From an uncultured Lachnoclostridium sp. (GTDB lineage: Bacteria; Bacillota; Clostridia; Lachnospirales; Lachnospiraceae): a DNA stretch of 64,000 bases. The stretch spans positions 16,076-80,075 of the forward strand of contig CANBKJ010000002.1 in the NCBI GenBank assembly GCA_947369165.1, written 5' to 3'. A program made the position numbers and the translations under genes. The notes beneath the pieces were generated by a model. The model worked only from the letters and a program-made list of their open reading frames with translations, did not search any database and was not told the DNA's origin. Of the stretch, positions 26,659 to 34,591 are shown piece after piece (within the stretch, counting starts at the first letter, position 1; every line of letters starts with the position of its first letter).

Positions 26659-27024
26659 ATGGAAGAGAATGCAAAAAAAGGACTGGGTATTGCAGCAGTC
26701 ATATTGGGGGGATTTTCCATCCTCTGCTGTACCTGTCTGGGATTTGGAATGATACCGGCGATCGTAGGTATGATTTTTTCGATTATATGTATTGTAAAGG
26801 GGACTGGTTCCGGCAAAACGCTGGGAATCGTCGGAATTATCCTGAATGGGATCGGAATCCTGTTAGGGGTCTATATATTGTTCAGCCTGGCTATGATGAT
26901 CGATTGGAACAATGTAATGGATCCTCAGATCTGGGATCAGTTGGATCAGATTGACCCCAATGACCAGAATCAGGTCAGGGACTGGATGCAGCAGTTTTTC
27001 CGAATGGACATCAGTTATTATTGA
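26659..27024 (+). CDS. DUF4190-like small membrane protein
   Basis: 121 aa; ATG 26659 after AAAAGGAG. Two or three hydrophobic helices (about 10-30, 34-48, 55-82) precede a C-terminal tail rich in Asp, Gln and Asn (about 84-121: WNNVMDPQIWDQLDQ is part of it). It resembles the preceding gene product in layout. Function unknown. It probably belongs to the thrS transcript or is driven by a weak promoter. It faces the next gene, which is on the other strand, with only 9 bp between stops and no clear terminator. Confidence 0.75.
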   Translation: MEENAKKGLGIAAVILGGFSILCCTCLGFGMIPAIVGMIFSIICIVKGTGSGKTLGIVGIILNGIGILLGVYILFSLAMMIDWNNVMDPQIWDQLDQIDPNDQNQVRDWMQQFFRMDISYY

Positions 27025-27033
27025 TTAATGCAG

Positions 27034-27462
27034 TCAGCACATTAGCAGTAATAAGTTCTTAATCATCCATTGTAATAGTATGATGACAATGCCGAAGTAA
27101 ACATAACTGATACGAAAAGAAAGTCCTCTTGCAAAAGGAGATCTGCAGGGGGCTTTTTTTTTCCAGATACAGATTTTTTGCAGTGTATGGCTTGCCATAT
27201 ACAGGACATACATCACAAAACAGTAAAATACAAATGGATGATAGACAAAGCAGGAGATGAAATCCCCCTGTAACAGTGATGTAAAGGCGCGGGTTCCCCC
27301 GCAGCCGGGACAGTAAAGACCGGTGATCCGGTGAAACAGGCAGGGGTAAAGTAACTGTGAAAAATTTATCACTTCCCAATTTTGCAAAATAGAAATAATA
27401 ATACCTGCCATAAACAAAAAAATGCCAAGACGGTATAAAACTTTATCTGTCAGAGAGATCAC
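27034..27462 (-). CDS. DUF2752 membrane protein
   Basis: 142 aa from GTG at 27460-27462; a TTG at 27495 would add 11 residues but has no ribosome-binding site and lies in a palindrome (27480-27499), so the start is uncertain. The sequence has the DUF2752 signature CPGCGGTRAF between the first two of about three transmembrane helices. The family is widespread as a single small membrane protein next to DUF4190 or other small proteins; its function is not known. It lies convergent with the two DUF4190-like genes, a common neighbourhood. Confidence 0.82.
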   Translation of the reverse strand: MISLTDKVLYRLGIFLFMAGIIISILQNWEVINFSQLLYPCLFHRITGLYCPGCGGTRAFTSLLQGDFISCFVYHPFVFYCFVMYVLYMASHTLQKICIWKKKAPCRSPFARGLSFRISYVYFGIVIILLQWMIKNLLLLMC

Positions 27463-27479
27463 CTGCTTTCCGCACAAAC

Positions 27480-27499
27480 CAAGTTGCACAGGCAACTTG
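27480..27499. repeat. Palindrome at the 5' end of the DUF2752 gene
   Basis: CAAGTTGC, four bases, GCAACTTG: eight perfect base pairs. It covers the possible upstream TTG start and could be an operator or a 5' UTR hairpin. Confidence 0.55.
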
Positions 27500-27594
27500 C
27501 TAATAACTTAGTCAGAAGTTATTTTAACACATCAAAACGGGGTTGACAATGTAGTTTATGAGGGGATTTTTGCTATTTTTTGGAGTAATATTTC

Positions 27595-27623
27595 TTGACA
27601 ACATAAGTAAATTATGATCTAAT
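27595..27623 (+). promoter_or_regulatory. Promoter of the AT-rich two-gene unit
   Basis: TTGACA (27595-27600), 17-bp spacer and TCTAAT (27618-27623), 60 bp before the start codon. Confidence 0.7.
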
Positions 27624-27682
27624 AATGTATGTAAATTGTTTGAAAAAACAAAAGATAAAGAATAAATTAGGAGGAAGAAAAA

Positions 27683-28006
27683 ATGAATTCAAAGTACAAA
27701 AGATTATGTGAGAGATTAGCAGTTGTAGTTTTGGTGTTGGGAATTATTGGTTCGATATTTCTTGCTGCAAAATATGGGGAAGTTAAAGAGGTGTCTTATT
27801 CCCGATATTATGGTGTATCAGGGGAGGCAAAACGGGATGTTGCTTTGACACTTTCCATTTTAGTTTCAAGTATTTTCAGCACGGGTGTTTTGTATGCGAT
27901 TCTAGCAGGCTTAGGTGAAGCTTTGGAATATTTGGAGAGGTTGTCTAAAAAAGAAGAAGAGAGTAGTACTAGTATTTTTGAACAGTCAAAATTACCACCG
28001 TTATAA
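27683..28006 (+). CDS. Small membrane protein of unknown family
   Basis: 107 aa; ATG 27683 with AGGAGG upstream. Two hydrophobic helices (about 12-29 and 50-76) are separated by a polar loop containing SYSRYYGVSGEAKRD. The C-terminal tail is acidic and charged. I do not recognise it. It is 18 bp from the larger gene that follows, so they form one unit. Both genes are clearly richer in A+T than their neighbours, which suggests a different origin. Confidence 0.72.
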   Translation: MNSKYKRLCERLAVVVLVLGIIGSIFLAAKYGEVKEVSYSRYYGVSGEAKRDVALTLSILVSSIFSTGVLYAILAGLGEALEYLERLSKKEEESSTSIFEQSKLPPL

Positions 28007-28023
28007 AAAAGAGGTCAGGCAGG

Positions 28024-30000
28024 ATGAAAGAACGCTATCGAAGAATACTAAGTATAGATGAAATGTATTACCAGGAGGAATCACCGTTACTTCTTAAGAA
28101 AGCAGCCTTATTATTTGATGAACAAAAGGAAATTAATATTTTTCAAGGCAAGTTTACGAATGTACAAAGTCTCCCAATAGCGGCTGTATATGTGGATATT
28201 ACTTGTTATGATATTTCCGGAAAAGAGCTCGGCATTGTTCAAGGAATTTATCTTGACATGAATATTCATCAAAACTCATCTTTTGGAACAGATATTCCAG
28301 TAGAAATTCCATATGCAGATGCGAGAAAATTTGCTTTTGCAATAACGAAAACAGCGTATACAAATGGGACAATAAGTGATCAGAATGTTTCATTACATAG
28401 TATTCCTAAAATTGAAAGATTAATTATAGACAGTCCAGATATGGAACAATATATTCGTGAAATCAGTCTTTTAAATTCAAGGGTGAAATGCAAAAATTTG
28501 TTGGTGGAAAATGAAGAATACTGGATATGTCCTTGTGGTATTTTGAATGCTAAAAGAGGTAAAACATGCCGCAAATGTGGTTTGAATATTGATGAATTAA
28601 CGAAATTATCTGATAAATCATATTTGAATCAGAGGTACATGGAATATGAAGAAGAAATACGAAGAAAAGAGGAAATAGAGAAACAACAGGAAGAAGAAAG
28701 ACGCAGGGATAAACATAACCAGAACATAAAACGGGTTAAGTTATTTTCCATCTGTGTATTAATTTTAATCTGTGTATTTTTGTTGGCAAAATATGTGGTT
28801 TTGCCTCGATACTACAGTGGTGAGGCCCAGAGATATTTAAATGAAAAGGATTTTGATTCTGCTGAAAAAACCTATCAGAAGATAACAGGCTCATTACGAA
28901 CATCTAGAGAATTAGAAGGATATTATGATTACTGCATTAAGTTTCTGAATGAAAATGATATTGAAAGTGCAGAAACATGTTACGGGAAAATCCAGAACAC
29001 AGAGGAAGCAAAAGGTAATGAATTAAATGAACTGTGGAAAAAAGCATGTATAGATGAAGCAAATAATAGTAACCAGGATAATATGCTTTTATGTTATTCC
29101 AATATTAAAAATCAAGACATAATAGAAAGCAAGGAATTAAATGACACTTTGCTGCAATGTGGTAAAAAATTATTAATTAATTTGGATTTTGAAAACGCAA
29201 AAGAGTTATATTTATCGAAAGTTGTAGATAAATACTCTGCTTCCATAGAAAATGTGTACTATGAAAGTGCATTATGTTTGATTGAAGAAGGAAATTACAT
29301 AGAGGCTGTTGAACATTGCTATGAGCATATTTCCTCTGCACATATATCTGAATTAAGCAGTGATTTAAAAAAGGCATACTTACTTTCTATTGACAAAAAA
29401 TATACAGACGTCAATAACTTTAGCGAAATACAGGAATATTTATTGAAAGAAGATGTATCTTCAATTCAAAAGGCCTTGTATACAAAAGGCAAAAAGAATT
29501 TGAGGAATAATGAATATAGTGCTTTTTCTGATTACTGTTTTGCTCAATTGAAGAATTACAAAGATTCAGCAAAGTATCGTAAGTTTTTGGAAATTGTTAA
29601 ATCGGGTGATATCCGAGGCGTTTATAAAAAACTACAAAAGCTGAATAGCGGAATTGCAAAAAGGTATCTCAGAGAAAATATAGAAATGAAGGAATATAAA
29701 GAATCCCTGAAGGAAATCATAGGCTCCTGGAAAGGAAACGGTTCAGGATATGATTATTATGTTACCATCTCCGAATCAAAGGTTACCTATAAAAGGTATT
29801 ATGATGATAAGCCTGTATGGGGAATAGTAGATCCACGGGCAGGAGAATTGAGAGATTCTGATAGTTATAAACTTGAATATTCTTCTTACTATGGGTGGTA
29901 TTATACTCGGTTTGGAAAAAATTTGAAAATAAAACGTACCGGAAATGTACTTAAATTTGAGTTTTATGATGTGTGGAAAAGAACAATAAAAATGCATTAA
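28024..30000 (+). CDS. Zinc-ribbon, single-pass membrane protein with tetratricopeptide-like repeats
   Basis: 658 aa; ATG 28024 (GAGGTCAGG upstream). Residues 1-150 form a beta-rich domain of unknown type. A zinc ribbon follows (CPCG...CRKCG, Cys169 onward), then a highly charged coiled coil (about 200-236), one transmembrane helix (about 239-261), a long helical-repeat region (about 265-560) in which lines such as ...YLNEKDFDSAEKTYQKI recur with TPR spacing, and a small C-terminal beta domain (about 575-658; begins GSWKGNGSGYDYY) reminiscent of a calycin fold. The TPR part should be outside. Probably a scaffold or envelope stress sensor; this is inference. AT content is high. Confidence 0.72.
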   Translation: MKERYRRILSIDEMYYQEESPLLLKKAALLFDEQKEINIFQGKFTNVQSLPIAAVYVDITCYDISGKELGIVQGIYLDMNIHQNSSFGTDIPVEIPYADARKFAFAITKTAYTNGTISDQNVSLHSIPKIERLIIDSPDMEQYIREISLLNSRVKCKNLLVENEEYWICPCGILNAKRGKTCRKCGLNIDELTKLSDKSYLNQRYMEYEEEIRRKEEIEKQQEEERRRDKHNQNIKRVKLFSICVLILICVFLLAKYVVLPRYYSGEAQRYLNEKDFDSAEKTYQKITGSLRTSRELEGYYDYCIKFLNENDIESAETCYGKIQNTEEAKGNELNELWKKACIDEANNSNQDNMLLCYSNIKNQDIIESKELNDTLLQCGKKLLINLDFENAKELYLSKVVDKYSASIENVYYESALCLIEEGNYIEAVEHCYEHISSAHISELSSDLKKAYLLSIDKKYTDVNNFSEIQEYLLKEDVSSIQKALYTKGKKNLRNNEYSAFSDYCFAQLKNYKDSAKYRKFLEIVKSGDIRGVYKKLQKLNSGIAKRYLRENIEMKEYKESLKEIIGSWKGNGSGYDYYVTISESKVTYKRYYDDKPVWGIVDPRAGELRDSDSYKLEYSSYYGWYYTRFGKNLKIKRTGNVLKFEFYDVWKRTIKMH

Positions 30001-30024
30001 TCGGAAATTTATAATGAAAAAAAC

Positions 30025-30054
30025 TTGACACATTACGCTCCTCTATGGTAAAAT
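30025..30054 (+). promoter_or_regulatory. Promoter of infC-rpmI-rplT
   Basis: TTGACA (30025-30030), 18-bp spacer and TAAAAT (30049-30054). It lies just after the preceding gene's stop codon; the leader would start near 30061. Confidence 0.75.
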
Positions 30055-30060
30055 AGCAAA

Positions 30061-30215
30061 GGTGCAAAAAGCAGAGTTATCCACTCTCACCTTGCCGCCA
30101 TATGAGGAGCGCGCAATGGTCAACCATTTTTTCAAAATGAAAGAATACTGAATTTATGTGGATAGCTGGCTTTAAAAACAGTTATCTTTTTTTATTACAT
30201 TTGGAGGTGCAGGTT
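30061..30215 (+). promoter_or_regulatory. infC leader with attenuator, probably L20-controlled
   Basis: AGTTATCCAC (30075-30084) can pair over ten positions with GTGGATAGCT (30158-30167). The latter overlaps the 5' arm of the terminator at 30161-30193, so the two structures exclude each other. In Bacillus subtilis this operon is known to be repressed by L20 through premature termination in the leader; the layout here fits that model. Confidence 0.7.
30161..30193 (+). terminator. Attenuator hairpin in the infC leader
   Basis: GATAGCTG pairs with CAGTTATC (one G-T pair), followed by seven T. It sits ten bases before the infC ribosome-binding site, so termination here would shut off all three genes. 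Confidence 0.8.
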
Positions 30216-30722
30216 ATCAGCGATTTAATGATTAACGAGCAGATTCGCGACAGAGAAGTGCGCGTGATCGGCCCGGACGGAGAACAGCTTGGAATTATGT
30301 CAGCGAAAGAAGCTTATTTGAAAGCAAAGGATGCTGACCTTGATCTGGTTAAGATTGCCCCGACGGCAAAGCCGCCGGTATGTAAGATCATCAATTACGG
30401 AAAATTCCGATATGATCAGGCAAGAAAAGAAAAAGAAGCCAAGAAGAAGCAGAGAACGATAGATGTGAAGGAGATTCGTCTTTCGCCGAACATTGATACA
30501 AATGATTTAAATACAAAGGCTAATCAGGCTCGTAAATTCCTGTCCAAGGGTGACAAGGTAAAAGTGACCCTTCGTTTCCGTGGCCGTGAGATGGCGCATA
30601 AGGATGTGGGGCGCGAAGTTCTCAATGCATTTTATGAGAAATTAGAAGACGTCGCTGCGATCGATAAGGAAGCCAAAATGGAAGGAAGAAGCATGATCAT
30701 GTTTTTAACAGCCGCAAAATAG
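30216..30722 (+). CDS. infC: Translation initiation factor IF-3
   Basis: 168 aa. The best-placed start is ATC 30216: GGAGG lies at 30203-30207 with eight bases between, and the protein then begins ISDLMINEQIRDREV. The in-frame GTG at 30207 overlaps the ribosome-binding site, and ATG 30228 is too far from it. Rare start codons are a known feature of infC (ATT in E. coli and Geobacillus), since IF-3 itself rejects them and so limits its own synthesis. The N-domain (1-75), basic linker (QARKEKEAKKKQR) and C-domain (85-168) are complete. It binds the 30S subunit and controls start-codon choice. First gene of infC-rpmI-rplT. Confidence 0.93.
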   Translation: MSDLMINEQIRDREVRVIGPDGEQLGIMSAKEAYLKAKDADLDLVKIAPTAKPPVCKIINYGKFRYDQARKEKEAKKKQRTIDVKEIRLSPNIDTNDLNTKANQARKFLSKGDKVKVTLRFRGREMAHKDVGREVLNAFYEKLEDVAAIDKEAKMEGRSMIMFLTAAK

Positions 30723-30763
30723 TGGTAGATATCTGCTACCAAATATAAATGGAGGAAATAATC

Positions 30764-30967
30764 ATGGCAAATCAGAAAATGAAGACAAAAAGAGCCGCTG
30801 CAAAGCGATTCAAAGTAACCGGAACTGGCAAACTGGTTCGTAACAAAGCTTACAAGAGCCATATCCTGACTAAGAAGACCACGAAGAGAAAAAGAAATCT
30901 CAGAAAATCAACTCTTGTGGATGATACCAACGTAAAGACAATGAAGAAGATCATGCCATATATCTGA
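30764..30967 (+). CDS. rpmI: 50S ribosomal protein L35
   Basis: 67 aa, typical length; ATG 30764 after GGAGG. The basic sequence with [19 protein letters not shown] near the start and the KRKRNLR segment is the usual L35. Second gene of the infC operon, 41 bp behind infC and 27 bp before rplT. Confidence 0.97.
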   Translation: MANQKMKTKRAAAKRFKVTGTGKLVRNKAYKSHILTKKTTKRKRNLRKSTLVDDTNVKTMKKIMPYI

Positions 30968-30994
30968 TGGATTGGCGAAGGAGGTAAATGACAA

Positions 30995-31351
30995 ATGGCT
31001 AGAATTAAAGGCGGATTGAACGCAAAGAAAAAACATAAAAGAGTATTGAAACTGGCAAAAGGTTACAGAGGCGCCAGATCCAAACAGTACCGTGTGGCAA
31101 AGCAGTCAGTAATGCGTGCCCTGGAGACTTCTTACACAGGAAGAAAGCAGAGAAAAAGACAGTTCAGACAGCTGTGGATCGCACGTATCAATGCGGCAGC
31201 ACGCATCAATGGACTTTCTTACAGTAAGTTTATGCATGGTCTGAAGCTTGCAGAGGTGGATGTAAACCGTAAAATGCTTTCCGAGATGGCGATCAGTGAT
31301 CCAGAAGGATTTGCAGCTCTTGTTGATGTGGCAAAGAGCAAACTTGCATAG
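30995..31351 (+). CDS. rplT: 50S ribosomal protein L20
   Basis: 118 aa, complete. ATG 30995 with GGAGG upstream. The N-terminal basic extension ([17 protein letters not shown]) and globular part ([13 protein letters not shown]) are typical. Besides its role in 50S assembly, L20 represses its own operon in Bacillus by binding the leader mRNA; the leader at 30061-30215 is likely its target here. Confidence 0.97.
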   Translation: MARIKGGLNAKKKHKRVLKLAKGYRGARSKQYRVAKQSVMRALETSYTGRKQRKRQFRQLWIARINAAARINGLSYSKFMHGLKLAEVDVNRKMLSEMAISDPEGFAALVDVAKSKLA

Positions 31352-31407
31352 CTCGATGGTGCTATTTTTGACATAGTTTTCAGTTAAACTGTCTATAATG
31401 AATTTAG

Positions 31408-31441
31408 AAAGGGTACTTCATCCATATGAGGTACCCTTTTT
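31408..31441 (+). terminator. Terminator after rplT
   Basis: AAAGGGTAC ... GTACCCTTT with an extended upper stem (TTCAT/ATGAG) followed by TTTTT. Confidence 0.85.
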
Positions 31442-31485
31442 AGACCAGACGGGCTTAGTGTCGTCGAGTAAAGAGGTGGGAAAGG

Positions 31486-33186
31486 ATGAAAATGATAAGC
31501 AGTAAAAAAGCATGGTTGAGAGTATGGCTGATTCTGTTATTTATTTTAGGCTGTACGGTGTGGGAACCGGTGAAGGCGGAGCAGACCGATAGGGCGGGGG
31601 ATTTTGCTGTAACCCAGACGCCTCTTCCGGAAATGCCTGTATTTCCTTCGGAAACATCTGCCCCTGCTGAAGTGACAGTTCCCACAGAAACGCCATTGCC
31701 ACCGACGCCTGCTCCCACTGCTTCCCCGGCTCCGCTGGTGCTTAAAAACAAAAACGCGGCTTATCGTGCAGGGAAACAAAAAGGGATCGGATATGGAAAG
31801 ATAAAAAAGGGAAAAATATACCGCATATCATCCTATGGTTCTGATCCTGTCAGGCTGCTGCCGTCAAAGAAATCTACTTTTCGTATAATAGGAGGGATAC
31901 GGAAGAAGGATATCACCTCAAAAAAGATAAAGGTCTCGCGGGCGGGGGTTGTTTCCTGTGCCGATAGGGCAAGGGACAAAAAACAGTATGCTATCGTGCA
32001 GGTGACGGCAAAGGAGACTGGGGAAAGTATTTTCGTGTACATTTATTTTGCCCCGCGCCTCTATACAAAGACGCCGGCAAAGCAGGTGGTGTATCAGGGA
32101 AAGACGACGAGACTGTCATATAATTATTCGGCCAAAAAGATTAAGTTCAAATCTTCTAATAAAAAAGTGGCGCGTGTTGATAAAAAAGGAATTGTGACGG
32201 CGAGACAGAAGGGAACAGCTGTCATCGAGGCGAAGGTCAGAGGGTCCCAGAAGAACTTAGTTAAAGTTAAGATTATTGTAAAAGAAGAACCCTGGCTGGT
32301 CAATGACAGGGACACGGTATACAGTTATGAGGATATGACAGAGGATATGCAGCAGATTGCCAGAAAATACCGCGGCAGGGCGGCACTCAAATGTCTTGGA
32401 ACAAGCGAAGATGGGAGAAATATCTGGTGCCTTCGCATTGGCAGTCCTTCCGCGGGGAGAAAGCTTCTGCTGGATGGGGGCATCCATGCGAGAGAATGGC
32501 TGAATTCACTGATGCTTATGCGGAAGAGCGAGGAGATACTGAGACAGTATTCCGATTATAAAAACACGCTGGCACATACATGTCTTTATGTGGTACCCAT
32601 GATCAATCCAGACGGCGTGACGATCTCACAGTCCGGATTTGGTTCTATCAGGAATAAAAAGTTGCGAAAAATCTGCAAAAAGACAAAAAAATCTGCCCGT
32701 ACATGGAAGGGAAATGCCAGAGGGGTAAATCTGAATCTGAATTTTCCTGGGGGCTGGAACACAAAAAACAAGTCTAAAAAACCCGATGGGATGACATATC
32801 CGGGCGAAAAGGCAGCCTCAGAAAAAGAGACGAAGGCAATGATGAGGTTTGTCAACAGCATATCCGGTCTTAAGGAGGCGTTGAATTATCATTCCACCGG
32901 GAGCATTCTCTACTGGAACTATAACGTGGAGGGGACGCCGGCACTCTATAACAGACAGAAGGCACTGGCGGAAAAGGTGAATGAATTTACCGGCTACCGG
33001 CTTATGCCAAAATCCATCAGCACAGATCCCAACGGCGGCTTTGGTGACTGGCTGATCTACAACAAAAAGATTCCCAATGTGACGGTGGAGACGGGATCTG
33101 TTATGTGTCCGCTCCCTCATTCACAGCTGGGGAAAATTACCCGGGAAAACAGCAGCCTGCTCTCCTGGTTTGCCGGAAGCAGATAA
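31486..33186 (+). CDS. Secreted M14 zinc carboxypeptidase with Ig-like domains
   Basis: 566 aa; ATG 31486 follows GGAAAGG. The N-terminus is a signal peptide; ILGC near residue 23 could be a lipobox, and VKAEQ near 30 could be an ordinary cleavage site. A Pro/Thr linker (about 40-82), a lysine-rich region with a Big_2-type Ig domain (about 90-265), and an M14 domain (about 285-566) follow. M14 motifs: GGIHAREW (zinc His and Glu), LNYHSTG (zinc His), and the catalytic Glu in VTVETG. M14 members cut C-terminal residues from peptides; bacterial secreted forms may trim wall peptides. It shares the lysine-rich Ig module with the xylanase group at 46-62 kb. Confidence 0.9.
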   Translation: MKMISSKKAWLRVWLILLFILGCTVWEPVKAEQTDRAGDFAVTQTPLPEMPVFPSETSAPAEVTVPTETPLPPTPAPTASPAPLVLKNKNAAYRAGKQKGIGYGKIKKGKIYRISSYGSDPVRLLPSKKSTFRIIGGIRKKDITSKKIKVSRAGVVSCADRARDKKQYAIVQVTAKETGESIFVYIYFAPRLYTKTPAKQVVYQGKTTRLSYNYSAKKIKFKSSNKKVARVDKKGIVTARQKGTAVIEAKVRGSQKNLVKVKIIVKEEPWLVNDRDTVYSYEDMTEDMQQIARKYRGRAALKCLGTSEDGRNIWCLRIGSPSAGRKLLLDGGIHAREWLNSLMLMRKSEEILRQYSDYKNTLAHTCLYVVPMINPDGVTISQSGFGSIRNKKLRKICKKTKKSARTWKGNARGVNLNLNFPGGWNTKNKSKKPDGMTYPGEKAASEKETKAMMRFVNSISGLKEALNYHSTGSILYWNYNVEGTPALYNRQKALAEKVNEFTGYRLMPKSISTDPNGGFGDWLIYNKKIPNVTVETGSVMCPLPHSQLGKITRENSSLLSWFAGSR

Positions 33187-33212
33187 AAATAGATAAAAAA
33201 ATGAAAAAACAT

Positions 33213-33241
33213 TTGACAATGAGGAAGAAATCTGGTATTAT
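33213..33241 (+). promoter_or_regulatory. Promoter of tRNA-Leu
   Basis: TTGACA (33213-33218), 17-bp spacer, TATTAT (33236-33241), 23 bp upstream of the tRNA. Confidence 0.8.
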
Positions 33242-33264
33242 AGTCAAGCAGTGTTAAATTGCAT

Positions 33265-33347
33265 GCGGAGTTGCTGGAATTGGCAGACAGGCATGACTAA
33301 GGATCATGTGTCTCTGAGACGTGTGGGTTCAAGTCCCATACTCCGCA
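33265..33347 (+). tRNA. tRNA-Leu (anticodon AAG)
   Basis: An 83-nt tRNA with long variable arm. Acceptor GCGGAGT pairs with the 3' ACTCCGC (discriminator A). The anticodon arm CATGA-CTAAGGA-TCATG shows anticodon AAG. GGTTCAAGTCC is the T arm. CCA is not encoded. Confidence 0.93.
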
Positions 33348-33363
33348 TTGGCAAAATGATAGG

Positions 33364-33387
33364 AACCGCCTTGGATGGGCGGTTTTT
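33364..33387 (+). terminator. Terminator after tRNA-Leu
   Basis: AACCGCC, seven-base loop, GGCGGTT followed by TTT. Confidence 0.8.
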
Positions 33388-33498
33388 GTCGTTATGTATG
33401 GATCAATGACTTTCGGGGAAATGGTATCCGTGCCGTTGAGCTGACTCGATGGCATATCGGGCCGGAGACGGGCATAAGAAATGAGAGGAGAGGGAAAG

Positions 33499-34227
33499 AT
33501 GAAGTTGAATGTGAAAGTAAAATTAGCTTCGGCGGTTATTTTGACAGGCTTGTGCCTGTCGTTTTCGGCGGCAGATGCAAAGGAGGCCTGTGCGGCGAGG
33601 CAGAAGGTTATAGCCATCGATGCGGGGCATCAGCTGCGGGGAAACAACGCGAAGGAACCTAATGGCCCAGGTTCTTCTACAAAAAAGGCAAAGGTGACGT
33701 CGGGTACCTCCGGCTGTGCAACAAAACTGCCTGAATATAAACTGAACCTTCAGGTGGCTAAGAAGTTAAAGAAAGAACTGGTGAAGCGGGGCTACAAGGT
33801 GGTCATGATCCGCACCAGCCATAATGTAAATATATCCAATGTTCAGCGGGCCCAGGTGGCAAACCAGGCAAAAGCAGATGCCTTTGTGAGAATCCATGCA
33901 AATTCCGCTTCCAGTTCCTCGGTCAGCGGGGCGCTGACCATCGCTCCGACGAACAAAAACCGGTATCTGTCAAAAAAAGTACGGAGCGCCAGCCAGAAAT
34001 TTTCCAAAAAGGTTATTGATGCTTTCTGCCGTGCCACAGGAGCGAAGAACCGTGGTGTCATGTATACGGACACAATGACGGGAATTAACTGGTGTAAGAT
34101 TCCTGTAACTATCATTGAAATGGGCTTTATGAGCAATCCGGCGGAAGACCGGAAGATGTCTTCGGCTTCCTATCAGAAAAAGATGGTAAAGGGAATTGCG
34201 GATGGAATAGATTCATATCTTGCCTGA
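33499..34227 (+). CDS. N-acetylmuramoyl-L-alanine amidase (Amidase_3), secreted
   Basis: 242 aa; ATG 33499 with GAGAGGG upstream (an earlier in-frame ATG at 33481 overlaps this site). Signal peptide (1-27, ending near ADAKEACA). The Amidase_3 domain covers the rest: zinc His in IDAGHQ, a second His in VRIHANS, and the catalytic Glu in IIEMGFMSNPAED. These enzymes split the bond between muramic acid and L-Ala in peptidoglycan. Unlike many relatives it has no wall-binding repeats. It is alone between a tRNA and the tandem RNA element. Confidence 0.92.
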   Translation: MKLNVKVKLASAVILTGLCLSFSAADAKEACAARQKVIAIDAGHQLRGNNAKEPNGPGSSTKKAKVTSGTSGCATKLPEYKLNLQVAKKLKKELVKRGYKVVMIRTSHNVNISNVQRAQVANQAKADAFVRIHANSASSSSVSGALTIAPTNKNRYLSKKVRSASQKFSKKVIDAFCRATGAKNRGVMYTDTMTGINWCKIPVTIIEMGFMSNPAEDRKMSSASYQKKMVKGIADGIDSYLA

Positions 34228-34248
34228 TGCCATTTTTTGTGGTAAAAT
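34220..34248 (+). promoter_or_regulatory. Promoter of the tandem structured RNA
   Basis: TTGCCT (34220-34225), 17-bp spacer and TAAAAT (34243-34248). The predicted start, near 34255, coincides with the first stem of the RNA (34253), which supports a transcript that begins with this structure. The -35 element overlaps the end of the amidase gene. Confidence 0.7.
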
Positions 34249-34252
34249 GAAC

Positions 34253-34378
34253 GCATAAGCGCGAACGCAGACTTTTAAAGAATGCGGCGCCTGTTTACAG
34301 GCAGATCGCATTCTGAAAAAGGCTATGTGAGCCAAACGAACAGGGAGAAACCGCAGGTTTCGACGTGAGCGCTTATGC
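34253..34378 (+). ncRNA. Structured RNA, copy 1 of a tandem pair (class not recognised)
   Basis: Outer stem GCATAAGCGC (34253-34262) pairs perfectly with GCGCTTATGC (34369-34378). Inside: a conserved word GCGAACGCAGACTTT (34261-34275), a variable hairpin (AGAATGCG/CGCATTCT, with inner GCCTG/CAGGC), a small hairpin GGCT-ATGTG-AGCC (34321-34333), the single strand AAACGAACAGGGA, and hairpin GAAACC-GCA-GGTTTC (34347-34361). Its last 61 nt (34318-34378) recur exactly in copy 2. I see no ORF. It could be a riboswitch aptamer for the SEC-C/fba genes or a trans-acting RNA. Confidence 0.75.
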
Positions 34379-34387
34379 AGATAACAT

Positions 34388-34505
34388 GCGAACGCAGACT
34401 TTCAGGAGCATACATGTCTGCCAGCAGTCAGATGTATGTGACAGAAAGGCTATGTGAGCCAAACGAACAGGGAGAAACCGCAGGTTTCGACGTGAGCGCT
34501 TATGC
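34388..34505 (+). ncRNA. Structured RNA, copy 2 of the tandem pair
   Basis: From GCGAACGCAGACTTT (34388) to GCGCTTATGC (34505) it is 118 nt, exactly as long as the same stretch of copy 1 (34261-34378). The 61 bases 34445-34505 are identical to copy 1. The variable hairpin has a different sequence but again about eight pairs (CATACAT/ATGTATG), so the shape is kept while the bases differ. The outer stem is weaker here (CAT/ATG and GCG/CGC with a TT bulge). No T-rich terminator follows before the gene at 34592. Confidence 0.75.
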
Positions 34506-34591
34506 CAGTGAAGTATAAAATAAGTACATTATGGGGCTGCCGCCCTGTCCGGCAGAACAAAAACAGAGAAAAAGCCAGGGAGGACAATTGA

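Noticed and set aside
31363-31406. Promoter between rplT and the carboxypeptidase gene
   Set aside because: TTGACA and TATAAT are present but 20 bp apart, and a strong terminator follows at once; too uncertain to list.
34253-34505. Tandem c-di-GMP or other known riboswitch
   Set aside because: The partial resemblance (CAGGGAGAAACC) does not extend to the conserved core of c-di-GMP-I or the other classes I can recall, so no class was assigned.
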